NCBI GenBank assembly: GCA_026128865.1
Contig: JAHCJE010000015.1
Span: 1-35,360 of the forward strand
Source: Phycisphaeraceae bacterium
GTDB lineage: Bacteria; Planctomycetota; Phycisphaerae; Phycisphaerales; UBA1924
Direction of reading: 5' to 3'
DNA length: 35,360 bases
Shown piece after piece: positions 1 to 9,016 of the stretch. The position numbers and the translations under genes were made by a program. The notes beneath the pieces are model-generated. The model had not been told where the DNA came from and made no database searches. It saw nothing but the letters and a program-made list of their open reading frames with translations. How positions within the stretch are numbered: the stretch's first letter is position 1; each line of letters opens with the position of its first letter.

Positions 1-273
1 CCCCCGTGCCTCCCGCGCGTGAGCGCTCAGCCGCTGCTGTAGTACGTTGGATGGTCCGTGCTGATGGGCGCTGTCAAACGGGGAAACCCTGGGGACGTGG
101 GTCGTCCCAACCGAGGGTTTTGGCCCGAATTGAGATCGAGGGTTCCGTAGACTGCGACGGGGCTGTACTCTGGACGGGAACCGAAGGAAGCGGGGTCTCG
201 AATGGCCCGGTGTTCCAGAGGGGGCGTTCCCGACCGTCGTTGTTGTGTTTGCGGGCGGGTAGCCCCGTCGGTG

Positions 274-299
274 ACCGATCCCCGAGCGTCGGGGTCGGT
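274..299 (+). other. stem-loop in 5' region of first dockerin gene
   Basis: An 11-bp stem (arms 274-285 with one bulged T at 279, and 289-299) closes on a 3-nt GCG loop. It ends 37 nt before the start codon at 337 and has no T-tract, so it looks more like a structured 5' leader than a terminator. The rest of bases 1-336 shows no convincing gene; the short frames there have no ribosome binding site and no family resemblance. I could not pick a clear sigma70-type promoter. Confidence 0.4.
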
Positions 300-336
300 G
301 TCGCCTGATTGCCGACCCAGCCGGAGAAGAAAACAG

Positions 337-3108
337 ATGAAGCACCAGAATCGTTGTCGGATCGCCGTTGCTGCGCTGGTCGTGGCTGCCGGCACTGCGC
401 TCGCGGCGTCGAGCGGGACCATCGGCGGGATCGAGGCGCTGCACACCGCGCCCGAGGGGTTCGTTGAGTTGACACGGCAATACCCCGGCGTGCAGGCCTT
501 CGTCGCCGAGGATCGCATCATGCTGATCTACGGCAAGCCGATGACCGGCGCGCAGACGCCCGAGGATGCCGCCGCGAACTGGTGGGCGGAGCACGGGCTG
601 GCGTTCGGCGCGGGGGCACTGGACCTCGAGGAGGTGTGGGTCGCCGAGACCGCGATGGGCAAGTTCACGGTCTTCGGGTACCAGCAGCACATCGACGGGC
701 TGCCGGTCGAGTACGGCATCGGCCGCGTGATGGTACTCAACGGCTTCGCGGGTGAGCAGGACCGGGTCGTGTACGCCGCCGGCAAGTTTGCCAAGCGGCC
801 TGAGGGCGGCTTCGGGCTTCCGTTCGTGCAGGCGAGCGCTGCGGTGGGCTCGGTCCGCGACATGATCAACTTCGAGCACCTGCCGGTGTGGACGGAAGCC
901 GAGCTGGTGGTCTTCCAGGGAGACGACACCCGCATCGACCCGGTGCTGGCGTGGAAGTTCGTGGGCGAGGAACCCGACCGCGTGATGCGGGAACGGTACT
1001 GCTTCTTCGTTGATGCCCAGACCGGCGCGCTGATCCATACGCGCAATGAGGTCCTGCACGTCGACGTCATCGGGAAGCTCGAGGGCATGGCGTCGCCGGG
1101 CACGAACCCGGACTTCGCCGGCAATCCACCGGTGATGATGGCCGTGCAGGACATGCGCGTGGTCGTGCAGGGCGGGAACAACGCCTACTCGGACGACAAC
1201 GGCAACTTCGTCATCCCCCACGGCGGCGTGAACCCTGTCACCGTCACCAGCAACCTGGACAACGGGCTGTGGGTGGACGTCAACGACAGTTCGGGCACCC
1301 CGGTCCTCTCGATCAGCGGCACCTTCACCCCGGGCGTCCACGGCGTGCTGCAGTACAACACCAGCCCATCCCAGTTCACGACCGCGCAGGTCAACGCCGC
1401 CATCCACACCGCCAAGACGCACGACTACATCCGTTACCGCACCTCGTGGACGGGGATGGACTTCAAGTGCCCCGCAAACGTGAACATCAACTCGAGCTGC
1501 AACGCCTACTTCGACGGATCCTCGATCAACTTCTACCGAGCCGGCGGCGGGTGCAACAACACCTCCTACTCCTCGGTCGTGGCGCACGAGTACGGGCACT
1601 ACATCGTCGCCCGCCTCGGCCTGGCGCAGGGCGCGTTCGGCGAGGGGTACTCCGACACCTGCTCCATGATCCAGTACGACGATCCGATCGTCGGTCGGAA
1701 CTTCACCACCGGCGGCGGGTACGTCCGCTACCCCGTGCAGGCCAACGTCCAGTACCCCTGCCCCGGCGGCGGCGTCCACCATTGCGGCCAGCTCGTCGGC
1801 GGCGTCGTCTGGCGCATCCGCGAGAACTTCGGCAATACCTACGGCTCTGCCACGGGACTGACGCTCGTTCAGCAACTCCACGTGGACTGGTCCATGATCA
1901 CCATCGGCGGCATCGGCAACAACTCCGCCCACCCCGCCACCGCCATCGAGTGGCTCACCGTGGATGACGACGACGGCGACCTCGGCAACGGCTCGCCGCA
2001 CTACAGCGAGATCTGCGCCGCGTTCAACGCGCACAGCATCTCCTGCCCCGCGCTCCCGGCCATCAGCATCTCCTTCCCGGGCGGCAGGCCGATGGAGTTC
2101 GACGCGCTCTCCCCTGGTCAGGCCGAGTCCTTCGCCGTCCGCATGGTTGCCGGCACCACGAGCCCGATCCCGGGCACCGCGCGCCTGCACTACGCGATCA
2201 ACGGCGGCGGGTACCAGGAGGTTGCGCTCGTCCACGAGGGCGGCGAGAACTACAAGGCCACCATGCCCGGCGTCGAATGCGACGCCCTCGTCAACTACTA
2301 CATCCGCGTCCAGGGAACCAACGGCCTCTTCTACACCAGCCCCGCCGATGCGCCGGCGTCCGCGCACGGCACCGGCGCCCTGCTCTTCGCTGACTACTTC
2401 AACACCGACAGGGGCTGGGTCGTCGGCGCGCCCGATGACAACGCCATCCGCGGCATCTGGGGGCGCATGAAGCCCAACCAGACCACTTCCGGGGGCATCA
2501 TCGTGCAGCCCGGAGCGGCGTTCCTCGGCGAGAACTGCTACGTCACCGACGGCCGCGGCGGCGCAGCCGGCGACTGGGACGTGGACAACGGCAAGACCAC
2601 CCTCTTCTCCCCCATCCTCGACCTGACCGGCGGCCAGGATCCCGTCGTCTCCTACCAACGCTGGTTCTCGAACCACGCCGGCGCAGGGCCCTACACCGAC
2701 GTCTTCGTCGTGGATGTCTCTAACAATGGCGGCTCGACCTGGACGAACTTCGAGACGGTCGGCCCGACCGGGCAACAGGTCGAGGGTGGCTGGTACCTTG
2801 CGTCCAAGCGTCTCGCCGACGTCATCCAGCCCACGTCCGCCGTCCGCTTCCGCTTCATTGCGTCGGACTACGACCCGCAGTCGCTGGTCGAGGCGCTCGT
2901 CGATGACTTCCGCGTGACCTACGGCGGATGCGTCTCCTCGTGCCCCGCCGACTTCAACGGCGACACGATCGTCAACACACTCGACGTGCTCGCCTTCCTC
3001 AACGCCTACACCGCCGGCCACTCCTCTGCCGACTTCAACGGCGACACCATCATCAACACGCTGGACGTGCTCGCGTTCCTCAACGCCTACACGGCGGGCT
3101 GCGACTGA
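337..3108 (+). CDS. secreted thermolysin/fungalysin-like zinc metallopeptidase with C-terminal dockerin module
   Basis: A 923-aa exported protein. The start at 337 is chosen over an upstream GTG at 202 because it has a GGAGA ribosome binding site at 323-327 and begins a clean signal peptide (Lys-His-Gln-Asn-Arg then a hydrophobic Ala/Val stretch). Residues ~30-280 resemble an FTP-type propeptide. The catalytic core has HEYGH at 417-421 and a downstream Glu436 in GEGYSD (Asp440), the HExxH...ExxxD arrangement of gluzincins (M4/M36 clan). Residues ~575-685 look Ig-like, ~686-866 form a jelly-roll/MAM-like domain, and 869-923 are the 55-residue dockerin with two DxNxDTxxNxxD calcium loops bracketed by Cys869 and Cys922. 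The Ig-like, jelly-roll and dockerin block is homologous to the end of the next gene. It is probably exported and anchored or assembled through the dockerin. The peptidase class is solid; the exact family is not settled by eye. Confidence 0.88.
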   Translation: MKHQNRCRIAVAALVVAAGTALAASSGTIGGIEALHTAPEGFVELTRQYPGVQAFVAEDRIMLIYGKPMTGAQTPEDAAANWWAEHGLAFGAGALDLEEVWVAETAMGKFTVFGYQQHIDGLPVEYGIGRVMVLNGFAGEQDRVVYAAGKFAKRPEGGFGLPFVQASAAVGSVRDMINFEHLPVWTEAELVVFQGDDTRIDPVLAWKFVGEEPDRVMRERYCFFVDAQTGALIHTRNEVLHVDVIGKLEGMASPGTNPDFAGNPPVMMAVQDMRVVVQGGNNAYSDDNGNFVIPHGGVNPVTVTSNLDNGLWVDVNDSSGTPVLSISGTFTPGVHGVLQYNTSPSQFTTAQVNAAIHTAKTHDYIRYRTSWTGMDFKCPANVNINSSCNAYFDGSSINFYRAGGGCNNTSYSSVVAHEYGHYIVARLGLAQGAFGEGYSDTCSMIQYDDPIVGRNFTTGGGYVRYPVQANVQYPCPGGGVHHCGQLVGGVVWRIRENFGNTYGSATGLTLVQQLHVDWSMITIGGIGNNSAHPATAIEWLTVDDDDGDLGNGSPHYSEICAAFNAHSISCPALPAISISFPGGRPMEFDALSPGQAESFAVRMVAGTTSPIPGTARLHYAINGGGYQEVALVHEGGENYKATMPGVECDALVNYYIRVQGTNGLFYTSPADAPASAHGTGALLFADYFNTDRGWVVGAPDDNAIRGIWGRMKPNQTTSGGIIVQPGAAFLGENCYVTDGRGGAAGDWDVDNGKTTLFSPILDLTGGQDPVVSYQRWFSNHAGAGPYTDVFVVDVSNNGGSTWTNFETVGPTGQQVEGGWYLASKRLADVIQPTSAVRFRFIASDYDPQSLVEALVDDFRVTYGGCVSSCPADFNGDTIVNTLDVLAFLNAYTAGHSSADFNGDTIINTLDVLAFLNAYTAGCD
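2980..3048 (+). repeat. 69-nt dockerin segment identical to 6477-6545
   Basis: This stretch inside the dockerin of the first gene matches base for base the corresponding stretch (6477-6545) in the second gene, including the linker codons between the two EF-hand repeats. Flanking codons differ at synonymous sites, which points to recent duplication or gene conversion of the module rather than only protein-level selection. Confidence 0.85.
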
Positions 3109-3141
3109 TGCTCAACGCTATGTCCTAGCAAGTACCGAACG

Positions 3142-3170
3142 CCCCGCGGGCAACCGCGGGGTTGTTCTTT
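3142..3170 (+). terminator. Rho-independent terminator after first peptidase gene
   Basis: A perfect 8-bp GC-only stem (3142-3149 with 3154-3161) closes on a GCAA (GNRA-type) tetraloop and is followed by a T-rich tail to about 3170. It lies 33 nt after the stop codon, so the first gene is probably transcribed separately from the second. Confidence 0.85.
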
Positions 3171-3518
3171 CCTTTCGCCTTCGTCGGGAGATTCGGGTTG
3201 ATCGCGCCCGGTCCAATCTGCTATGCAGACGCTGTCGGGCGACGAAATTGCCTCGACCGTCCGACGGTTCGGTTCGTATGTGCTGGTGCCGCCTGGGGCG
3301 GGCCGGGCGGTGAGTGCCGTTCCCGATCGTCGGGAGCGGTTGAGTCCGAGGAGGGGCCGAGAACCGGGGACAGGACGATTCGTGCGGCATGGGACGGCGC
3401 AGCGTTGTGTCGCCTTGCCGCACTGCCGTACCGGGCGTGCAGCACGCTCCGGCACGGGCCGATCTGAAACACACTCGCCCGAGGTCAACCGCCCGGGCAC
3501 AGCGGAGGTCGATCGAAA
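3171..3518 (+). other. gene-free 348-nt leader region with two stem-loops
   Basis: No credible gene lies here. Two hairpins stand out. One at 3317-3339 has a 10-bp stem including one G-T pair and a TCG loop. One at 3426-3457 has about 12 bp with one mismatch and one bulge around a GCAGC loop. The first resembles in arm composition and loop the hairpin ahead of the first gene (274-299). The region must hold the promoter for the subtilase gene, since a strong terminator precedes it, but I see no clear consensus. Confidence 0.45.
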
Positions 3519-6500
3519 ATGGGCATCAGGAAGACATGGTCGAAGGCGAGTCGGGTTTCGGCGCTGGTGTTGTGTGCGTGCCTCGCGGCAAGCGCGACGG
3601 GCATGTCTGTCCTGGCGGACGACGTGGTCGCCGACCCTGCGCTCGCGGGCCTCGCCCCGATCAGCCAGACCGCGCTCTACCTGCGGGCGGGCACGATCGA
3701 CACGACGGCGGGTCGGCCCGGCGTCGCCGATATGGCCGGGCAGCCGGGCCGCTTCGTGATCCAGCTTGACGGACCGATGACTCCCGCGTGGCGTGCCGCG
3801 CTGCTCGGCGCGGGCGTGCAGCTGGGCGACTACCTGCCCATGAACGCGTGGATCGTGCGCCTGGAGAACGCGGACCCGACGCTGCTCGGGGCGATGGGCT
3901 TCGTCCGGTGGTGGGCGCCGTTCGACAACGCCTGGAAGCTCGCGCCGGAGGTCGGAAGCCGCGAGTTCACGACGCTGGAGCGCCAGGTTCTCGCCGGGCA
4001 GGGCCGATCGCTCCTGCTTGTCGAGTTGTTCATCGATGCGGACCTGCACTCGACGGTGCAGGCGGTCGACGCGATCCAGGGCGTCTCGGTCTCATTCGTG
4101 GACTGGATCGGCACGCACGCCGCGCTTCACGTCGAGGCGCCGACGATGGCCGCCGCAACGATCGCGGCTGTGCCGGGCGTGCAGTTCATCGAGGACTTCC
4201 CCGAGATCACGCTGCGCAACAACACGACCCGCTGGATTCTTCAGACGAACGTCAACGGCAATCTGAAGCTCTACAACAACGGGCTGACGGGCGAGGGCCA
4301 GGTCGTCGGCATCATCGACGACAAGATCAACGTCAACCACTGCTCGTTCAGCGACACGAACCCGATCGGGCCGCTGCACCGCAAGATCCTGGCGTACAAC
4401 ACGTCGCTCGGGTCGCAGTTCCACGGCACCCACGTCGCCGGCACGGCCGCGGGCGACGCGGGAGCGAACAACGACAACCGCGGCATGGCGTACCTCGCGA
4501 AGATCGTCTACAACACGATCCCTTCGTTCAGCGAAACAGCGATCTTCCAGCGGCTTGAGCAGCATCACAGCCAGGGCGGTCGCGAACACACCAACAGCTG
4601 GGGCAACGACGGCACGACGGCGTACGACGGCCTGTGCCGCGGCTTCGACCGCTTCCAGCACACCTACGAGGAGAGCCAGACCTACCTCGCCGTGACGAAC
4701 GGGAGCAATCTCCGCAACCCCGAGAACGCCAAGAACCTCCTCGCCGTCGGCGCTTCGCAGGATACCCCGAATCAGGACCAGCACTGCTCGGGCGGCCAGG
4801 GGCCGACCAGCGACGGCCGCCGCAAGCCAGAGATTTATGCGCCCGGGTGCAACACCAACTCGAGTTGGAACTCATCGTCGTGCAGCACGACTGCCGCGAC
4901 GGGCACCTCGATGGCCAGCCCGGCGATCGCGGGAATGGGTTCGCTCGTCCGCCAGTACTACACGGACGGCTACTACCCGACCGGCGCGCCCAAGCCCACG
5001 GACGCCTTCACCCCCAGCGGTGCGCTCGTCAAGGCGACGCTCATCAACGGCGCGGTGGACATGACCGGCATTGCCGGCTACCCCAGCAACCGCGAGGGTT
5101 GGGGCAGGCTTCTGGCCGACGTCTCGCTGTATTTCCCGGGCGATACCAGAACGACCGTCGTGCGCGATGTCTGGAACGCCTCGGGCCTGAGCACGGGGCA
5201 GACCGAGACGGTCCAGTTCAATGTCGTCGGCTCGGCCGAGCAACTGCGCGTCACGCTGGTCTTCACCGATGTCGCCGCCAACGCCGGCGCTTCCTTCGCG
5301 CCCGTCAACGACCTTGATCTGGAGGTTGTCGCACCGGGCGGCGTGATCTACAAGGGGAACCAGTTCTCCGACGGCGTGAGCGTGCCCGGCGGCAGCAAGG
5401 ACGACCGGAACAACGTCGAGCAGGTGCATGTCAACACGCCGCCGATCGGCGTCTGGACCGCGCGCGTGATCGGCGCGGGCGTGCAGCAGGGCAAGCAGGG
5501 CTACGCCCTCGTTGCGACCGGGCAGGTCGCTCAGGAACTCCCGCTCCAGGTCTACCTCGCCGCCCCCGCACCGGAATCGCTCACCCCGCTCACCCCCTAC
5601 AACGTCGACGCGATGATCGTCCCCGGCACGGACACGCTGATCGCCGGCAGCCCGACGCTGCACTACCGCACTGGCGCGATCGGCGCGTTCACGAGCGTTC
5701 AGATGACCCATCAGGGCGGCGACCTCTACCGCGCCCCGCTCCCCGGCTTCTCCTGCGGCGAGATCGCGGAGTTCTACGTCTCCGCGCAGAGCGTCGAATC
5801 CGGCACCGTCACCGCCCCCGCGCTCTCGACCTATGCCCCGTACCAGTCCATCGTCGGCCCGATCGTGTTGCTCGCGCTCGACTACTTCGAGATCGACAGC
5901 GGCTGGACCTCCGGCGCCTCGGGCGACACCGCCACGGCGGGCGTCTGGAACCGCATGGCCCCGCAGGAAACCGTGCACAACGGATTCGTTGTCCAGCCCG
6001 GCAGCAATCACACACCGGGCGGACTCGCCTGCTGGGTAACGGACGGCGTCGCGGGCGCGAACGCCAACGCACGCGACGTGGACGGCGGGCACACCACGCT
6101 CGTCAGCCCCTCCTTCAGCACCTCGGCTTACCGCCATGCCATGCTCGCCTATTGGCGCTGGTACACCAACTCTCGAGGCAACAACCCCAATCAGGACACC
6201 TTCCGTGTCTCGCTTTCCGCCGACGGTCTGAACTGGTCGCTCGCCGAGACGGTCGGGCCGGGCGGGCCGATCGCTGATGGCGGCTGGTATCGCCAGATGA
6301 TTTCCACGCGCGGCCATACGCCGGCATCGTCGAACGTCCGCATCCGGTTCGTGGCCGAGGATCTCGCGCCGGATTCGCTCGTCGAGGCGCTCGTCGACGA
6401 CTTCGAGCTGTATGGGTTCGACTGCCCGCCGGACTCCTGCCCCGCCGACTTCAACGGGGACACGGTCGTCAACTCGCTCGACGTGCTCGCCTTCCTCAAC

Positions 6501-6605
6501 GCCTACACCGCCGGCCACTCCTCTGCCGACTTCAACGGCGACACCGTCATCAACACCCTCGACGTGCTCGCCTTCCTCAACGCCTACACCGCCGGGTGCG
6601 ATTGA
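3519..6605 (+). CDS. secreted subtilase (S8 serine peptidase) with C-terminal dockerin module
   Basis: A 1028-aa exported serine peptidase. A GGAGG site at 3504-3508 precedes the ATG; the signal peptide ends near the Ala-Asp-Asp of VLADD. The catalytic triad is readable: Asp267 (VGIIDD), His302 (FHGTHVAGT) and Ser464 (GTSMASP). About 240 residues precede the catalytic domain and look like a long propeptide or N-terminal domain. Residues ~545-675 form a beta-rich domain of the kind that follows S8 catalytic domains. After that come an Ig-like segment (~680-790), a jelly-roll/MAM-like domain (~795-970) and the 55-aa dockerin (974-1028, Cys974 and Cys1027). The last three blocks align with those of the preceding metallopeptidase, so two unrelated catalytic domains share one C-terminal delivery module. 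It probably acts outside the cell or at the cell surface on proteins. Confidence 0.92.
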   Translation: MGIRKTWSKASRVSALVLCACLAASATGMSVLADDVVADPALAGLAPISQTALYLRAGTIDTTAGRPGVADMAGQPGRFVIQLDGPMTPAWRAALLGAGVQLGDYLPMNAWIVRLENADPTLLGAMGFVRWWAPFDNAWKLAPEVGSREFTTLERQVLAGQGRSLLLVELFIDADLHSTVQAVDAIQGVSVSFVDWIGTHAALHVEAPTMAAATIAAVPGVQFIEDFPEITLRNNTTRWILQTNVNGNLKLYNNGLTGEGQVVGIIDDKINVNHCSFSDTNPIGPLHRKILAYNTSLGSQFHGTHVAGTAAGDAGANNDNRGMAYLAKIVYNTIPSFSETAIFQRLEQHHSQGGREHTNSWGNDGTTAYDGLCRGFDRFQHTYEESQTYLAVTNGSNLRNPENAKNLLAVGASQDTPNQDQHCSGGQGPTSDGRRKPEIYAPGCNTNSSWNSSSCSTTAATGTSMASPAIAGMGSLVRQYYTDGYYPTGAPKPTDAFTPSGALVKATLINGAVDMTGIAGYPSNREGWGRLLADVSLYFPGDTRTTVVRDVWNASGLSTGQTETVQFNVVGSAEQLRVTLVFTDVAANAGASFAPVNDLDLEVVAPGGVIYKGNQFSDGVSVPGGSKDDRNNVEQVHVNTPPIGVWTARVIGAGVQQGKQGYALVATGQVAQELPLQVYLAAPAPESLTPLTPYNVDAMIVPGTDTLIAGSPTLHYRTGAIGAFTSVQMTHQGGDLYRAPLPGFSCGEIAEFYVSAQSVESGTVTAPALSTYAPYQSIVGPIVLLALDYFEIDSGWTSGASGDTATAGVWNRMAPQETVHNGFVVQPGSNHTPGGLACWVTDGVAGANANARDVDGGHTTLVSPSFSTSAYRHAMLAYWRWYTNSRGNNPNQDTFRVSLSADGLNWSLAETVGPGGPIADGGWYRQMISTRGHTPASSNVRIRFVAEDLAPDSLVEALVDDFELYGFDCPPDSCPADFNGDTVVNSLDVLAFLNAYTAGHSSADFNGDTVINTLDVLAFLNAYTAGCD
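6477..6545 (+). repeat. 69-nt dockerin segment identical to 2980-3048
   Basis: Second copy of the identical stretch described at 2980-3048, inside the dockerin of the subtilase gene. Confidence 0.85.
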
Positions 6606-6626
6606 GCGAATGAGATCGAGCCGGGC

Positions 6627-6648
6627 GAGTCCGAGCGCGGGCGGACTC
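6627..6648 (+). other. stem-loop between subtilase and metzincin genes
   Basis: A perfect 7-bp stem (6627-6633 with 6642-6648) encloses an 8-nt loop, 21 nt after the subtilase stop. It lacks a T-tract, so it is a weak terminator at best and may instead protect or process an mRNA that continues into the next gene 63 nt away. Confidence 0.4.
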
Positions 6649-6710
6649 TCCAGGCTGCTCCACCGCCCGTCCCGCCCTGATCGATCGCAGAAGACGTCGG
6701 AGGAGAACGC

Positions 6711-8882
6711 ATGGCAAGGACATGGTGGCTGACAGCGGTCGTGACGGCTGCGCACGCGTCGTCCGCGCTCGGGCAGGCGCACCTTGCCTCACCCGTCAAG
6801 GCAGTCCCGCGGCAAGCCGCCCTGCCCTTCGTCGCTGCCGAGGTCGATCTCGGCGGGCTTGATGCGATCCGCCGAGGCCCGGTGGTGCTCGAGGGCTTCC
6901 CGCTTCCCGGAGGTCCCGTAGACCTGCGCGTTGAGCCGTTCTCTGTCCTCACGCCCGACGCCGAACTCGTCGTTTCGACCGGATCGGGCGAGCAGCCGAT
7001 GCCCGTTCCTGATGTCGTCCTCATGCGCGGCACTGTGGAGGGCAGCCCTGGCTCGCGCGTCTTTCTCAGCCTTTCGGAGTGGGGCAGCCACGGGCTGATC
7101 CTCGCGGACGGTCGCCGGTTCGCGCTCGTTGCGCCGCCGTTCGGCATCGGCGGCCCGCACGTGGTCTACAACACGGCGGACTTGCCCGACCACTTGCAAC
7201 CGTCATGGGTTTGCCGGGTGAACGCGGCGGAGCACGACGTGCTGGGGCTTGCGCGCGCCGCGACGGGGTCCGAAGGCGAGGGGCTTCGCAGCGCGCCGTG
7301 CCGCATCGCCACGGTCGCCGTGGACTCCGACTATGAGTACACGGCGTGGCTGTTCGGCGCGAACCCAGACGCCTCGGCCGCCTACGCCCTCACGCTGATG
7401 GCGGCCGTCAGCGAAATCTACACCTACGAACTCAACGTCAGACTCATGGTCCCGTACCTGCGCGTCTTTGCGCAGAACAATGACCCCTACGGCGGGGGCG
7501 ACCGTCTCGGCGAACTGCTCAACCACTGGCGAGCCACAAAGGGCAACGTGCAGCGAGACCTCGTTCACCTCTTCTCCGGCGACTTCGGGGGCGGCGTGGC
7601 TTACGTCAGCGTCACCTGCTCCAAGGACTGGGGGTACGCCGTGTCGGGACTCGGCGGCTGGTTCCCATACCCCCTGCAAGACCACCACGGGGGCAACTGG
7701 GATCTCATGGTCGTCGCCCACGAACTCGGGCACAACTTCGGAACGCTCCACACCCACGACGGGTACAACCCCCCCATCGACGGGTGCGGCCTGGGCGACT
7801 GCTCGCAGGCCTGGGGGGGCACCATCATGTCCTACTGCCACACCTGCCCGGGTGGGATGACGAACATCGTTCTTCGCTTCGGCGAGCGCGTCATTGACCG
7901 CGTGCTGCACTATCTCCAGTTCGAGGCCCCGTGCAATCTGACAAACCGGCTCTACGGCATGGACGATCACGCCGTCGCGTGCCGCGACACGCCGCTCATC
8001 ATCGACCTGCTCGCGAACGACACCGCGGTGAACTGCGACGGCATCGTGCTTGCGTTTCTGCCCGGCGTCTCGCGTCAGGGTGGCACGATCACACTCTCGC
8101 CCGGCACAGGCCCCGGCGGGCGCGATGAGGCCGTTTATCTCCCTCCGGCCGGATTCGCCGGCGTGGACGACTTCGAGTACGTCATTCATCGACCCGGCGT
8201 CGGCTATGCGACGGCTGTCGTCTCGATCTCGGTCGTGACGCCGCGTCCCTCGGACGCCATCGGCATCACCGCGCCGGGGGTGTCCGTCGCGTACTACGCC
8301 ACGACGGGCGGCTCCTCGATGCCCGACTTCGCGGGCATGACACCGTACAAGCTCGACGTCCTGCCGAAGATCGACTTCCCATCCACGAACGGCAACTTTG
8401 CCACCAGCAACCGGAGCGATCACGTCGGCGCGGTGTTCCAGGGGCTGTTCTTCGCGCCACAGACCGCCGTCTACACGCTCTCGGTCGAGTCCGATGACGG
8501 GTCGATGCTCTACCTGGGCAACGATCTCCTGATCAACAACGACGGGTTGCACGGCATGATCGAACGCAGCGCCTCGATCGCGCTCGAAGCGGGGCCGCAC
8601 CGCCTTCGTGTCGATTTCTTCGAGAACACGGGCGGCGCTGGCCTGATCGTTCGCGTCGATGGGCCTGGCCTTCCCCGCCAGCCCATCCCCGCGTCGCGCT
8701 GGCGCCACGACGATTGCGTCCCCGACTGGTTCCGCGACGGCATCGTCAACTCGTACGACTTCATCCTCTACCTCACAGACTGGAACCTCAAGGACCCTCG
8801 GACCGACCTCAACGGCGACGGCACGGTCGGCACCCTCGACTTCCTCCAGTTCCTCAATGCCTTCGTTGCGGGGTGCCCGTGA
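6711..8882 (+). CDS. secreted metzincin (reprolysin-like) zinc peptidase with PA14-like and dockerin domains
   Basis: A 723-aa exported metallopeptidase. A GGAGGAG ribosome binding site precedes the ATG, and a signal peptide ends around the ALGQA stretch. The zinc site is the full metzincin motif HELGHNFGTLH at 337-347 (His337, His341, His347, Glu338), followed by a Met-turn in TIMSYC, as in M12B-type enzymes. Next come a cadherin-like/bacterial Ig segment with the LLANDT signature, a PA14-like beta-barrel domain (about 520-655, with VESDDGSMLYL), and a 55-residue dockerin at 669-723. In this dockerin the first calcium loop is degenerate (DWFRDGIVNSYD) while the second is intact (DLNGDGTVGTLD). 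PA14 domains commonly bind carbohydrate or aid membrane interaction, so the target may be a glycoprotein; that is inference. Confidence 0.88.
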   Translation: MARTWWLTAVVTAAHASSALGQAHLASPVKAVPRQAALPFVAAEVDLGGLDAIRRGPVVLEGFPLPGGPVDLRVEPFSVLTPDAELVVSTGSGEQPMPVPDVVLMRGTVEGSPGSRVFLSLSEWGSHGLILADGRRFALVAPPFGIGGPHVVYNTADLPDHLQPSWVCRVNAAEHDVLGLARAATGSEGEGLRSAPCRIATVAVDSDYEYTAWLFGANPDASAAYALTLMAAVSEIYTYELNVRLMVPYLRVFAQNNDPYGGGDRLGELLNHWRATKGNVQRDLVHLFSGDFGGGVAYVSVTCSKDWGYAVSGLGGWFPYPLQDHHGGNWDLMVVAHELGHNFGTLHTHDGYNPPIDGCGLGDCSQAWGGTIMSYCHTCPGGMTNIVLRFGERVIDRVLHYLQFEAPCNLTNRLYGMDDHAVACRDTPLIIDLLANDTAVNCDGIVLAFLPGVSRQGGTITLSPGTGPGGRDEAVYLPPAGFAGVDDFEYVIHRPGVGYATAVVSISVVTPRPSDAIGITAPGVSVAYYATTGGSSMPDFAGMTPYKLDVLPKIDFPSTNGNFATSNRSDHVGAVFQGLFFAPQTAVYTLSVESDDGSMLYLGNDLLINNDGLHGMIERSASIALEAGPHRLRVDFFENTGGAGLIVRVDGPGLPRQPIPASRWRHDDCVPDWFRDGIVNSYDFILYLTDWNLKDPRTDLNGDGTVGTLDFLQFLNAFVAGCP

Positions 8883-8904
8883 AGGGTTCCGGCCCTTCAT
8901 TTCC
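8880..8904 (+). terminator. hairpin overlapping metzincin stop codon
   Basis: A perfect 7-bp stem (8880-8886 with 8893-8899) around a TTCCGG loop begins at the TGA stop codon itself and runs into a short TTT tract. The tract is short, so termination may be partial. Confidence 0.55.
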
Positions 8905-8915
8905 GTGGAGAACCG

Positions 8916-8944
8916 TTGCACAGGCAGCGTCGAACCAATAGCCT
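8916..8944 (+). promoter_or_regulatory. sigma70-like promoter for 9017 gene
   Basis: TTGCAC (8916-8921), a 17-bp spacer and TAGCCT (8939-8944) lie just after the hairpin that ends the preceding gene and 72 nt before the next start codon. Both boxes keep the most conserved positions of the consensus. Supported by pattern and position only. Confidence 0.45.
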
Positions 8945-9016
8945 GACGATCGATCGTCCCTGGGAGACCCCGGGCCTCGGACGCGACCGAACCCGCGAAG
9001 ATGAAGGAGAACTGCC

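Noticed and set aside
6-308. 100-codon open frame at the window start
   Set aside because: No ribosome binding site, no recognisable protein, and it overlaps the leader of the first peptidase gene.
2941-3105. Short tandem DNA repeats at the ends of the dockerin genes as a CRISPR or satellite array
   Set aside because: They are in-frame, code for the two EF-hand repeats of the dockerin, and are separated by coding linker rather than spacers.
4872-6782. 636-aa open frame on the minus strand opposite the subtilase gene
   Set aside because: Composition is typical of a shadow frame in high-GC DNA and no family is recognisable; the plus-strand subtilase is unambiguous. The same applies to the long minus frames at 12589-14877, 7203-9029 and 10145-11734.
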